Assembly (NCBI GenBank): GCA_016201185.1
Contig: JACQDG010000313.1
Coordinates: 1 to 7,568 of the forward strand
From: Acidobacteriota bacterium
GTDB taxonomy: Bacteria > Acidobacteriota > Terriglobia > Bryobacterales > JACQDG01
DNA: 7,568 nt
Reading direction: 5' to 3'
The notes below the pieces were generated by a model. That model did no database searches and was not told the origin of the DNA. It saw only the letters and a program-made list of their open reading frames with translations. The translations under genes were made by a program, and so were the position numbers. Positions 1 to 5,880 of this stretch are shown piece after piece (within the stretch, counting starts at the first letter, position 1; every line of letters starts with the position of its first letter).

Positions 1-170
1 AGCACGGCAAAGACTTTCAGCGCCAGCAGGCCCGCCAGCGGCGAATGCCCGCCCGCCCGTATCGCCAGCCGCACCACGGGATTGGCTTCTTTTGCTCCGT
101 TCAACAAGAATGCCAATGTGGTCAGAACGTCGAGTACCTGCAAGTAGGAGAATTGAATGAGAAGGTTCAC
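1..170 (-). CDS. DUF5658 family membrane protein (N-terminal part; runs off the left edge)
   Basis: Reading leftward from a GTG at 170, an open frame gives about 56 residues before the window ends. It starts VNLLIQFSYLQVLDVLTT and continues through a segment containing the K-E-A-N-P-V-V-R motif. The opening helix with LQVLDxLTT followed by EANPxVR is the signature I associate with DUF5658, a small integral membrane family of unknown function. Two hydrophobic stretches are visible (about residues 2-22 and 45-56), the second cut by the edge. The GTG start is chosen because GGAG (complement of 179-182) lies 8 bases upstream; the frame stays open further upstream but offers no better start. It lies 144 bases downstream of the DUF4384 gene on the same strand, so it may have its own promoter. 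Family recognition is from memory of the motif; function is unknown. Confidence 0.7.
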   Translation of the reverse strand, partial: MNLLIQFSYLQVLDVLTTLAFLLNGAKEANPVVRLAIRAGGHSPLAGLLALKVFAV

Positions 171-314
171 GCCGTGCGCTCCAAACCGCGTTGTCGCTTC
201 GATCTTGCAGCTTGAATTTATTCCGGACGTGAGAACCTGTAAATGGTACAGAGGTTGTTAGTACGCGTTGAACGGAGTAATGGTACGCGGTTCGGAAGAC
301 TTCGGGGCAAGGAT
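171..314. other. Intergenic region between DUF4384 stop and DUF5658 start, with short repeated words
   Basis: No convincing gene lies here; a 64-codon plus-strand frame from 243 runs antisense into the DUF4384 gene and has no family character. The region should hold the promoter of the DUF5658 gene, but I see no confident -35/-10 pair. It has repeated short words: AATGGTAC at 242-249 and 279-286, GTACGCG at 261-267 and 283-289, and an inverted pair AACCGCGT (184-191) / ACGCGGTT (285-292). These could be half-sites for a regulator or chance. Confidence 0.4.
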
Positions 315-1040
315 TCAGCGGGCGGCGAGGCGGATTTCCACACCGACCAGGGAGTCCGGCTTGCCGGTGCGGTTCACCACGTAGACGCTTTTCTCCTGAA
401 CGCTGTGTTCTGTTACCAACTCTTTAATAATCAATAGATTGCGGGCGCCGGCCAGAGCCGAATCCGGAATCTCCACAACCGCGCCGCCGGTGCTGTTCTC
501 CGGGCGCGGCGCCACCAGCATTTCCAACTCTTTGACGGGTTCCCGTGCCAGCAGCACGAAAAAGCGCTCTCCGCCCGAGGAGGGCTGCAATTCGATCCAG
601 CGCTCAGGCGGCAGGGGATAAACCAATCCCCCGCGAACGAAGTGGGCGCCATGCTCGATCACGGGGTCCGGAAACAGTCGACGCCATTGGCCTTCAGGCT
701 GCTGATGCACCACGTAGAGATATCCGGTGTCGTTGACCTCTACCCCCAGGCGGACCCTATCGCCGAGCTGGAAACTTTCCTCGGGGTCAGTTTTCACGGG
801 CTGGCCGTCCACCAGCTTCCAGACCCGGTATTTCAACCCCAACGTGACAGCCAGCACTGATTTTTTGGCCCCGGCGAAACGCCCCTTCTGGGAGCCGTGC
901 GAGGAAACAATCAGGCTGGCCTCGGAATAGAAGAGATCGCGCGCCGAGCTTTTCGCGCCCTTCTGCGCCAGCAATGGAGAGGCGGGCCCGAGACAAAGCA
1001 GCAGAGCAGCCAGTCCAGCTCTAAGCCCCGCTATTGACAT
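315..1040 (-). CDS. Secreted DUF4384 domain protein
   Basis: A 241-residue protein of unknown exact function. It opens with a signal peptide: a hydrophobic core at about residues 5-20 (LRAGLAALLLCLGP) and a likely cleavage after the alanine of SPLLA near residue 25. Residues about 68-170 form a DUF4384-like domain: LGLKYRVW, then LGDRVRLGVEVNDTGYLYVVHQ, then W..LFPD and a run ending in FFVLLAREP. The C-terminal YVVN...VGVEIRLA is typical of such proteins in acidobacteria. DUF4384 domains are often found with Ser/Thr kinase, caspase-like or secretion modules; here the neighbour is a PP2C-type phosphatase domain. The start ATG at 1040 lies 20 bases inside the end of that upstream gene, implying translational coupling; GGTGGA sits just upstream. 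The frame is open further upstream (to 1244), but that part is antisense-like shadow of the PP2C gene and would bury the signal peptide. Confidence 0.8.
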   Translation of the reverse strand: MSIAGLRAGLAALLLCLGPASPLLAQKGAKSSARDLFYSEASLIVSSHGSQKGRFAGAKKSVLAVTLGLKYRVWKLVDGQPVKTDPEESFQLGDRVRLGVEVNDTGYLYVVHQQPEGQWRRLFPDPVIEHGAHFVRGGLVYPLPPERWIELQPSSGGERFFVLLAREPVKELEMLVAPRPENSTGGAVVEIPDSALAGARNLLIIKELVTEHSVQEKSVYVVNRTGKPDSLVGVEIRLAAR

Positions 1041-2034
1041 TTTCCACCAGCACCGTGGTGATGTTGTCGGGGCCTCCTTTGCCGCGGGCCGCCGTGATGA
1101 GGGTGGCGGTTTTATCGGGAAGAGACGTGTCAGAGGCCAGAACACCGGCCAGGGTTCTCTCCTCCACCACGCCGTGCAGGCCATCGGAGCACAACAGGAG
1201 CCGGTCGCCGGACTCGAGCAGCATTTCGTAGTTTTGAATTTCAATCTGCGGACGCGCCCCCACCGCCATGGTCAACACGTGGCGAAAGGGATGGGATTGG
1301 ATCTGCTCTTCTGTCAGCCCCAAACCGCGGCCGATCTGATTGACCCAAGTCTGGTCCGAGGTGATCCGCCGCAGCGATCCGCCCCGGTACAGATAGACCC
1401 GGCTGTCGCCTACGCTGGCGACATAGGCCAGGGGCAGATCCAGCAGTAGCGCCACCACTGTGGTCCCCATGCCTTGCAGGTTGGGGTCGGCGGAGGCCTG
1501 CCGGAGAACGGCTTGGTTGGCGGTCTGTACCGCCAGGACAAGGCCCTCCAGCGTGCGGCTGGGAGCGGCCTCGCGGACTGTTTGAATGATGGTTTCAATG
1601 GCGAGGCTGGAGGCGTGCTCCCCCGCCTGCGCTCCCCCCATGCCGTCGGCCACCACAAACAGGCCCAGTTCCGGCTCCAGGGCGAACTCGCCCTCCACAA
1701 AATCGAACTCGACGAGTTGAGACTGCGGGGCCCAGCGGATTTCCGCGAAAACGCGGTTTTCCGGCTGCCCGGAATAGCCGTCGACCCGAAAAAAAACCAG
1801 CAAAATAGGCGGCCGGCCGGGGTACTGGTAGGGAAAACGGGTGATTTCCTCGGCCTGCTCGACACCAATGCCGAGTTCCTCCTCGAGTTCCCGGCGGAGG
1901 CAGGCGGCAGGGTCTTCCCCGGGCTCGGACTTTCCACCCGGGAATTCCCACTTCAGCGGATGTTTTTGGTTGGCGCGCCGGCGGCAGATCAGAACCTGGC
2001 CGCCCCGGCAGATAACGCCGGCGGTGACGGTCAT
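1021..2034 (-). CDS. Nudix (MutT-like) hydrolase fused to an N-terminally truncated PP2C phosphatase domain
   Basis: One 337-residue frame joins two enzymes. Residues 1-115 are a MutT-like Nudix hydrolase. The Nudix box at 34-56 matches GX5EX7REUXEEXGU exactly (G34, E40, R48-E49, E52-E53, G55), and WEFPGGK and the late RWAPQSQL strand fit 8-oxo-dGTP-type diphosphatases. From about residue 117 it is a bacterial PP2C (PPM) Ser/Thr phosphatase: LGLFVVADGMGG (D130, G131), GMGTTVVA (189-196), VGDSRVYLYRGG (208-219), LLCSDGLHGVV (280-290), GGPDNITTV (320-328). The usual PP2C opening strand with R..NED is absent: VEGEF (113-117) stands where NEDxF would be. The phosphate-binding Arg and an N-terminal acidic metal ligand are therefore missing, and phosphatase activity is doubtful. 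The start overlaps the radical SAM stop as ATGA, and the 3' end overlaps DUF4384 by 20 bases, so all three are probably cotranslated. Either a real fusion caused by deletion between adjacent genes, or an assembly error. Confidence 0.85.
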   Translation of the reverse strand: MTVTAGVICRGGQVLICRRRANQKHPLKWEFPGGKSEPGEDPAACLRRELEEELGIGVEQAEEITRFPYQYPGRPPILLVFFRVDGYSGQPENRVFAEIRWAPQSQLVEFDFVEGEFALEPELGLFVVADGMGGAQAGEHASSLAIETIIQTVREAAPSRTLEGLVLAVQTANQAVLRQASADPNLQGMGTTVVALLLDLPLAYVASVGDSRVYLYRGGSLRRITSDQTWVNQIGRGLGLTEEQIQSHPFRHVLTMAVGARPQIEIQNYEMLLESGDRLLLCSDGLHGVVEERTLAGVLASDTSLPDKTATLITAARGKGGPDNITTVLVENVNSGA

Positions 2035-3188
2035 CCGGGGATTTCCAGAGCCCGGTAAGGCTCCAGCGCCTCCAGGCTGCCGCCCTCCAGCAATTGCCGC
2101 ACAAACATCCAGGGGATATGAAAGAGCTGCACCCGGGGAGAGAATTTTGAGCTGTCCTGGATGAAACAGCTATGGGTGCACCAGCAGCCAGCGCGGGGGA
2201 TGTCGGCTACTTCGGCCGACATGGCCGGGGAGCGCAGCGCCGTCGAAACGTCGAAGTTGTAGTCCTGGAGCCGGCCCACGATTCCCCGCAATTCGCAGGC
2301 CCGGAAGACCCCGTTATGGTCGATGACGATCGAGGTCTCCCCGGCCGTGCAGGGCATGGGCCAGGGGCGCGGGCGCTCCAGGCACTCCTCGTGCAGCTCG
2401 TAATGCAAACGGATATTGCCCAAGTAGTACACGGTGGCGAACTGGCGGATCCCCCATGGGAGGTGCGCGAACAGTTCGGCGGCATAGCGCCGGTGCAGGG
2501 GCATCAGCCGCCGGTGCAGGGCCCGCAGTTCCTCGAGCGGCACGGCTTTGAGCGTGCCGTCCGGGGCATAGCCGCGAATGATCTCGAAATACTGGCCGTC
2601 GAGGTCGCCCCCTTCGAGCAGCCGCCGGCCCAGCTCCACGAGCTCCTGGTAGTTTTCCCGGGTGATGACAGTGGCCACGTTGCGCCGCAGCCGCGGCCGG
2701 CCCTCGTACCGCCGCTCGGCCTCCTCGATGGTCGCCAGGGTCGTTCGAAAATTGTTGGGCACGCGACGAATGGCGTCGTGCGTGTTGGCCAGACCATCGA
2801 GGGAAAAGTTGAGGTCGATCGACAGGTCCGGACAGCGCCCCAGCAGGTGATCGATGGTGCGAAAAATCTTTTTCGGCAGCAGGCCGTTAGTAGGCAGGTT
2901 CAGGTTGCGGACGCCGTTCCGCTCGACGAACATCTCGACGATTTCCGCGAGCTCCTCGCGCATCACCGGCTCGCCGCCGGAAATCCACAGCTTGCGGAAG
3001 GGCGGCGCGGTGGCGGAGAGGCGGGCTATCTGGTCGAAGGTCAGATCGTCCGGGCTGTTGAGCTGGTCGAAATAGAAGCAGGTGCGGCACAGAGAGTTGC
3101 AGCGGGAGGTGACGAACAGGAATAGGGAGTGGAAGCGCCGCTCCAGCCTTCGTTCCCGAATGATTCGAAAGTATTCCCCGGCCCCCAT
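2031..3188 (-). CDS. Radical SAM protein with SPASM/twitch-like C-terminal cysteines
   Basis: A 385-residue radical SAM enzyme of unknown substrate. The SAM-binding 4Fe-4S motif is CxxxCxxC at C30, C34, C37 (TSRCNSLCRTC), followed by ISGGEP (69-74), which contacts SAM, and NFSLDG (127-132). After the barrel come further cysteines at 269, 280 (PMPCTAGE), 298 (FRACEL), 335, 337 and 341 (GCWCTHSC). This is the layout of a SPASM or twitch domain carrying one or two extra clusters, with the characteristic strand ETSIVIDHNGVFRAC. Such enzymes modify peptides, carbohydrates or lipids. No precursor peptide or biosynthetic partner is visible nearby, so the substrate cannot be named. It heads the minus-strand operon; its stop overlaps the next start as ATGA. 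AGGGA lies 3 bases before the ATG. A palindrome 12 bases upstream, shared with the divergent Fe-S scaffold gene, may control it. Confidence 0.88.
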   Translation of the reverse strand: MGAGEYFRIIRERRLERRFHSLFLFVTSRCNSLCRTCFYFDQLNSPDDLTFDQIARLSATAPPFRKLWISGGEPVMREELAEIVEMFVERNGVRNLNLPTNGLLPKKIFRTIDHLLGRCPDLSIDLNFSLDGLANTHDAIRRVPNNFRTTLATIEEAERRYEGRPRLRRNVATVITRENYQELVELGRRLLEGGDLDGQYFEIIRGYAPDGTLKAVPLEELRALHRRLMPLHRRYAAELFAHLPWGIRQFATVYYLGNIRLHYELHEECLERPRPWPMPCTAGETSIVIDHNGVFRACELRGIVGRLQDYNFDVSTALRSPAMSAEVADIPRAGCWCTHSCFIQDSSKFSPRVQLFHIPWMFVRQLLEGGSLEALEPYRALEIPG

Positions 3189-3200
3189 CGGTCCCTGCGT

Positions 3201-3217
3201 TTGTGATTAAATCACAA
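3201..3217. promoter_or_regulatory. Perfect 17-base palindrome, candidate operator between divergent genes
   Basis: TTGTGATT-A-AATCACAA has two perfect 8-base arms around a single A. It lies 12 bases upstream of the radical SAM ATG and 20 bases upstream of the scaffold ATG, inside a 49-base divergent spacer, where a bound dimer would cover both promoters. The TGTGA/TCACA arms resemble a CRP/FNR-type site but with 5 rather than 6 bases between them; a GntR- or Rrf2-type regulator is equally possible. The regulator is not encoded in the window. Confidence 0.65.
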
Positions 3218-3237
3218 TTTCCGGATTGTTGCTTGTC

Positions 3238-3612
3238 ATGTACAGCAAGAAGCTCCTCGACCATTTTCAGAACCCGCGCCATGTGGGAGAGCTGCCGCCA
3301 CCGGCCTTGAAAGTGGAGGTTTCCAACCCCGCTTGCGGCGACATTATGCGGCTATCCGCTCGCTTCGAGGACGACCGGATTGTTGAGGTCCGCTACCTTA
3401 CCCGGGGCTGCACCGCCTCTATCGCCGCCGGCTCGGCCTTGACCGAGCTGCTGCAAGGGAAAACAGCGAAAGAGGCGGCGCGCCTCTCTCGTGCAGATGT
3501 GGAGGGTGTGGTCGGGGGCCTGAGCGCCGAGTCGAAACACGCCGCTGTGCTGGCTATGGATGCCGTTCGGGTTCTTATAAAAGCCTACAAAAATCCTCCA
3601 AAAAGTCGATAA
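3238..3612 (+). CDS. NifU/IscU-like Fe-S cluster scaffold protein lacking the third cysteine
   Basis: A 124-residue, single-domain relative of IscU/SufU, the cytoplasmic scaffold on which Fe-S clusters are built from cysteine-desulfurase sulfur. The ATG at 3238 is chosen over the TTG at 3226 because it gives the family N-terminus MYSKKLLDHFQNPRHVGEL. Conserved residues seen are C33 and D35 in NPACGD (IscU C37/D39) and C58 in RGCTASIAAGSALTE (IscU C63). At the third site IscU has H-C (H105/C106), but here the motif reads SKHAAVLA: H101 is kept and the cysteine is A102. The ligand that accepts sulfur in IscU is thus lost. I recall similar Cys-less scaffolds in other acidobacteria, so this may be a subfamily trait. 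There is no strong ribosome-binding site. No desulfurase or other isc/suf gene is in the window; the divergent neighbour is a radical SAM enzyme needing several Fe-S clusters. Confidence 0.85.
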   Translation: MYSKKLLDHFQNPRHVGELPPPALKVEVSNPACGDIMRLSARFEDDRIVEVRYLTRGCTASIAAGSALTELLQGKTAKEAARLSRADVEGVVGGLSAESKHAAVLAMDAVRVLIKAYKNPPKSR

Positions 3613-3620
3613 GGACTAGC

Positions 3621-3640
3621 GAGCCTCCGGCTCTGTTTTT
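3621..3640 (+). terminator. Possible Rho-independent terminator after the Fe-S scaffold gene
   Basis: GAGCC (3621-3625), loop TCC, GGCTC (3629-3633), then TGTTTTT (3634-3640). It begins 8 bases after the scaffold stop and would separate that gene from the kinase gene starting at 3691. The stem is only 5 base pairs with a 3-base loop, so strength is uncertain. Confidence 0.45.
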
Positions 3641-3690
3641 CTGGGCGTGACATTTGATCCCCGCCGGCGCTAGCCCGGAGCATAACCCCA

Positions 3691-5253
3691 ATGCAAAAGC
3701 CGCTCCGCATTTTGATCCTGGAACACGCTGCTGCCGATGGGCAGTTGATCGAGCACGAGCTGCGCAAGTCGGATATCCACTATTACGCCAAGCGGGTCGA
3801 GACCCGGGACGCGTTGAGCCAAGAAATACGGGAATCCGCGCCCGACTTGATCCTTTCCGACTATTCCCTCCCGCTATTCGACGCCATCGCGGCGATGGAA
3901 TTGGCCAAACAACTCGCCCCATTGACGCCCTTCATCATTGTCACCGGCTCGCCGGAGGAAGCGGCCTTCGAGTGCCCTAAGAACGGGGTGGCTGTTGACG
4001 TCATCAGGGAGCAGCTAGCGCGCGTGGGCCCGGCGGTTAAGGGTCTCCTTGAAAGGAAGCGCTTCCAGGAAGAAAAAGAGCGGGTCGAGGAAAAACTGCG
4101 CCAAAGCGAGGAGATCTTCCGCCGTATCGTGGAGACCGCCGGCGAAGGCATCTGGATCATCGACCCGGAAGACAAGGCAACCTTTGTCAACCACAGAATG
4201 GCGGAAATGCTCGGCTACACTGTCGATGAGATGATGGGCCGGCCGGTGTTCGATTTTATGGACGAGGAAGGGCGGGCGTTCCTCCGGTCCGCGCTGGCCC
4301 GGCGGCGCCAGGGTATCGCCGAGCAGTACGATTTCCGGTTTCAGCGCCAGGACGGAACCGATTTGTTGGTGATCGTCTCTGCCACGCCGTTCTTTGACAA
4401 GGATGGCCACTACGCCGGTGCCCTGGCAATGATCACCGACATCACAGACCGGAAACACGCGGAGCAGGAGTTGGCAGCGAAAGCGGAAGAGCTGGCGCGC
4501 TCCAATGCCGAGCTGGAGCAGTTCGCCCATATCGCCTCACACGATCTGAAAGAGCCGCTCCGCACGGTTGCCAGCTTCGTGCAGTTACTGGCGCGGCGCT
4601 ACCAGGGAAAGCTCGATCCCAACGCGGACCAATACATCGCCCTGGTGGTCCAGGGGGTGAAACGGATGCAGGAGATGATACAAGGGCTGCTGCTGTACTC
4701 CCAGGTCGGCGCGCCGCGAAAAAGCGGGCCGGTGGCCTGCGAGGCGGAAATTGGGCGGGTCTTGGCCAATCTCCAACTGGCCATCGAGGAAAGCGGCGCA
4801 CAGGTCGTCTACGATCCTCTGCCCACCGTGGTGGTCGAACCCCAACAGCTTTGCCACTTATTCCAGAACCTGATCGGCAACGCCCTCAAGTTCCATGGGG
4901 CGCAGCCGCCGCAGGTCCGGGTTTCGGCCAAGGAGAAGGAGAAAGAATGGCTGTTTTCCGTCCGCGATAACGGCATCGGCATCGCCCCACAATATTCTGA
5001 CCGCATTTTCGCCATTTTTCAGCGGCTCCATCAGAAAGAGGAGTATCCCGGCACTGGCATCGGGCTGGCTATCTGCAAGAAGATCGTGGAAGGCTACGGC
5101 GGGCGAATCTGGGTGGAGTCGGAGCCCGGGAAAGGCTCGGTCTTCTACTTTACCCTCCCGAGGGAGGCAGCCGGCGTCGCCGAGGCTGAGGCCCCGTCGC
5201 TCCAGCGAGCCAGCAAGCGCGAGACCCGGGAGACAAAATCGACCGTTTCCTGA
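3691..5253 (+). CDS. Hybrid sensor histidine kinase: REC-PAS-HisKA-HATPase
   Basis: A 520-residue soluble kinase with no membrane segment. Residues 6-120 are a receiver of the kind fused in front of PAS kinases, with phospho-acceptor D57 (LILSDYSLP) and T85 (IIVTG). Its acidic pair is E11-H12 instead of E-D, and the usual D-Y-V-L-K stretch reads DVIREQL, losing the conserved lysine. A charged helix (121-140) leads into a PAS/PAC domain (140-257). After a second coiled coil (256-280) comes the HisKA H-box with H284 (IASHDLKEPLR), then the N-box N397 (LIGNALKF), G1 DNGIGI (426-431), F-box (FAIFQRL) and G2 GTGIGLAI (454-461). The catalytic core is intact and resembles phytochrome-type kinases. 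The last 36 codons overlap the convergent transglycosylase gene; the tail after FTLP (491-520) is not a known domain. GGAG at 3677-3680 lies 10 bases before the ATG. No cognate response regulator is in the window; the input signal is unknown. Confidence 0.9.
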   Translation: MQKPLRILILEHAAADGQLIEHELRKSDIHYYAKRVETRDALSQEIRESAPDLILSDYSLPLFDAIAAMELAKQLAPLTPFIIVTGSPEEAAFECPKNGVAVDVIREQLARVGPAVKGLLERKRFQEEKERVEEKLRQSEEIFRRIVETAGEGIWIIDPEDKATFVNHRMAEMLGYTVDEMMGRPVFDFMDEEGRAFLRSALARRRQGIAEQYDFRFQRQDGTDLLVIVSATPFFDKDGHYAGALAMITDITDRKHAEQELAAKAEELARSNAELEQFAHIASHDLKEPLRTVASFVQLLARRYQGKLDPNADQYIALVVQGVKRMQEMIQGLLLYSQVGAPRKSGPVACEAEIGRVLANLQLAIEESGAQVVYDPLPTVVVEPQQLCHLFQNLIGNALKFHGAQPPQVRVSAKEKEKEWLFSVRDNGIGIAPQYSDRIFAIFQRLHQKEEYPGTGIGLAICKKIVEGYGGRIWVESEPGKGSVFYFTLPREAAGVAEAEAPSLQRASKRETRETKSTVS

Positions 5254-5858
5254 TAGGGCGGCAGGCCCCCGTATTGGTCCGCCTTGACGGGGCCGGCATT
5301 GTAAGCCGCGAGGGCCCGTTCCAACTGGTTATGGGAGCCGGCGTAGCGATCGAGCAGCTTGCGCAGGTAAGCGGCGCCGCCATTGATGTTCTGGGCCGGA
5401 TCGAAGGCGTTGCTTACCCCTAATTCCCGGGCGGTGGAAGGCATCAGTTGCATCAGGCCCCGAGCGCCCTTGGACGAGACGGCCGCCGGGTTGAAGGCCG
5501 ACTCGGCGGCGATGACGCTCGAAACCAGCCCGGCGTGCACACCATGCTCCTGGGCTGCACCCTCTGCCAACGCCTGGAGACCAGTAGGGCCGCCGGCAGG
5601 CTTCTCTTCCGCTGGAGGCCCTTTCCCTGAAAGCTGGGCCAGGGCGGGCGGGGCGGCCTCCTCTTCCCCTTCAAAGCCCGAGATGAAGGCCGTCGGGATG
5701 ACCGAGTAGCCGCCGTCCCGGTCGTAAAGAGTGGTCTGCTCTCCGTCGGTCGAGTGCCGCTCGGCTCGGAGGCGAAACCCGTTTTTCAAAACGGCATACT
5801 CCCCGGCCCACAGCGTGGAGCCCAGCATCGCCGGAGCTATCAGCCACAGAACCCGCAT
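5145..5858 (-). CDS. Secreted lytic transglycosylase (SLT/GH23-like)
   Basis: A 237-residue peptidoglycan lytic transglycosylase, which cleaves the MurNAc-GlcNAc bond to give 1,6-anhydroMurNAc. It starts with a signal peptide (residues 1-18, likely cut after LWA). Residues 19-63 are a short beta-rich segment (YAVLKNGFRLRAERH...YSVIPTAFISGFE) that I have seen in front of acidobacterial transglycosylases. A Pro/Glu-rich linker follows to about 92. The SLT domain is 95-212: catalytic E119 in IAAESAFNP, SSKGARGLMQLMPSTA (128-143), NINGGAAYLRKLL (157-169), ALAAYNAGP (182-190) and PPYQETVDFV (200-209). All family motifs are present, so it should be active in the periplasm. AGGG lies 5 bases before the ATG. 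The C-terminal 36 codons, including the conserved YQET motif, overlap the convergent kinase gene. It is divergent from threonine synthase, with a 22-base gap. Confidence 0.9.
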   Translation of the reverse strand: MRVLWLIAPAMLGSTLWAGEYAVLKNGFRLRAERHSTDGEQTTLYDRDGGYSVIPTAFISGFEGEEEAAPPALAQLSGKGPPAEEKPAGGPTGLQALAEGAAQEHGVHAGLVSSVIAAESAFNPAAVSSKGARGLMQLMPSTARELGVSNAFDPAQNINGGAAYLRKLLDRYAGSHNQLERALAAYNAGPVKADQYGGLPPYQETVDFVSRVSRLLARWSDGASASATPAASLGRVK

Positions 5859-5866
5859 GAAAACCC

Positions 5867-5872
5867 TATACT
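5867..5872 (+). promoter_or_regulatory. Candidate -10 box for a leaderless threonine synthase transcript
   Basis: TATACT ends 8 bases before the ATG at 5881, so transcription would begin at or next to the start codon. This matches the absence of a ribosome-binding site before that ATG. No good -35 box is visible about 17 bases upstream (5844-5849 reads CCACAG), so the call rests on the -10 and its spacing. Confidence 0.45.
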
Positions 5873-5880
5873 ACTCAACT

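Noticed and set aside
1041..1244. Upstream extension of the DUF4384 frame
   Set aside because: It is rich in Trp/Cys/Pro/Arg, overlaps the PP2C coding sequence in another frame, and would place a 68-residue segment before an obvious signal peptide.
1654..1720. Frameshift hiding a missing PP2C N-terminus at the Nudix/PP2C junction
   Set aside because: The reading frame is continuous with good similarity on both sides, and there is no spare sequence in other frames that could encode the missing strand and R..NED motif.
1474..2058. Plus-strand open frame of 194 codons opposite the Nudix-PP2C gene
   Set aside because: Antisense shadow of a gene with exact Nudix and PP2C motifs; no recognisable domain of its own.
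2172..3125. Long plus-strand open frame (317 codons) opposite the radical SAM gene
   Set aside because: It lies wholly antisense to a gene with clear radical SAM motifs; the composition is what GC-rich third positions give on the opposite strand, and no family motif is visible.
3226..3237. TTG start four codons upstream for the scaffold gene
   Set aside because: The family N-terminus begins at the ATG at 3238 (MYSKKLLDHF), and the extension carries no better ribosome-binding site.
5731..5880. Upstream in-frame starts for threonine synthase
   Set aside because: These residues are antisense to the transglycosylase N-terminus and lack family similarity; the ribbon starts right after the ATG at 5881.
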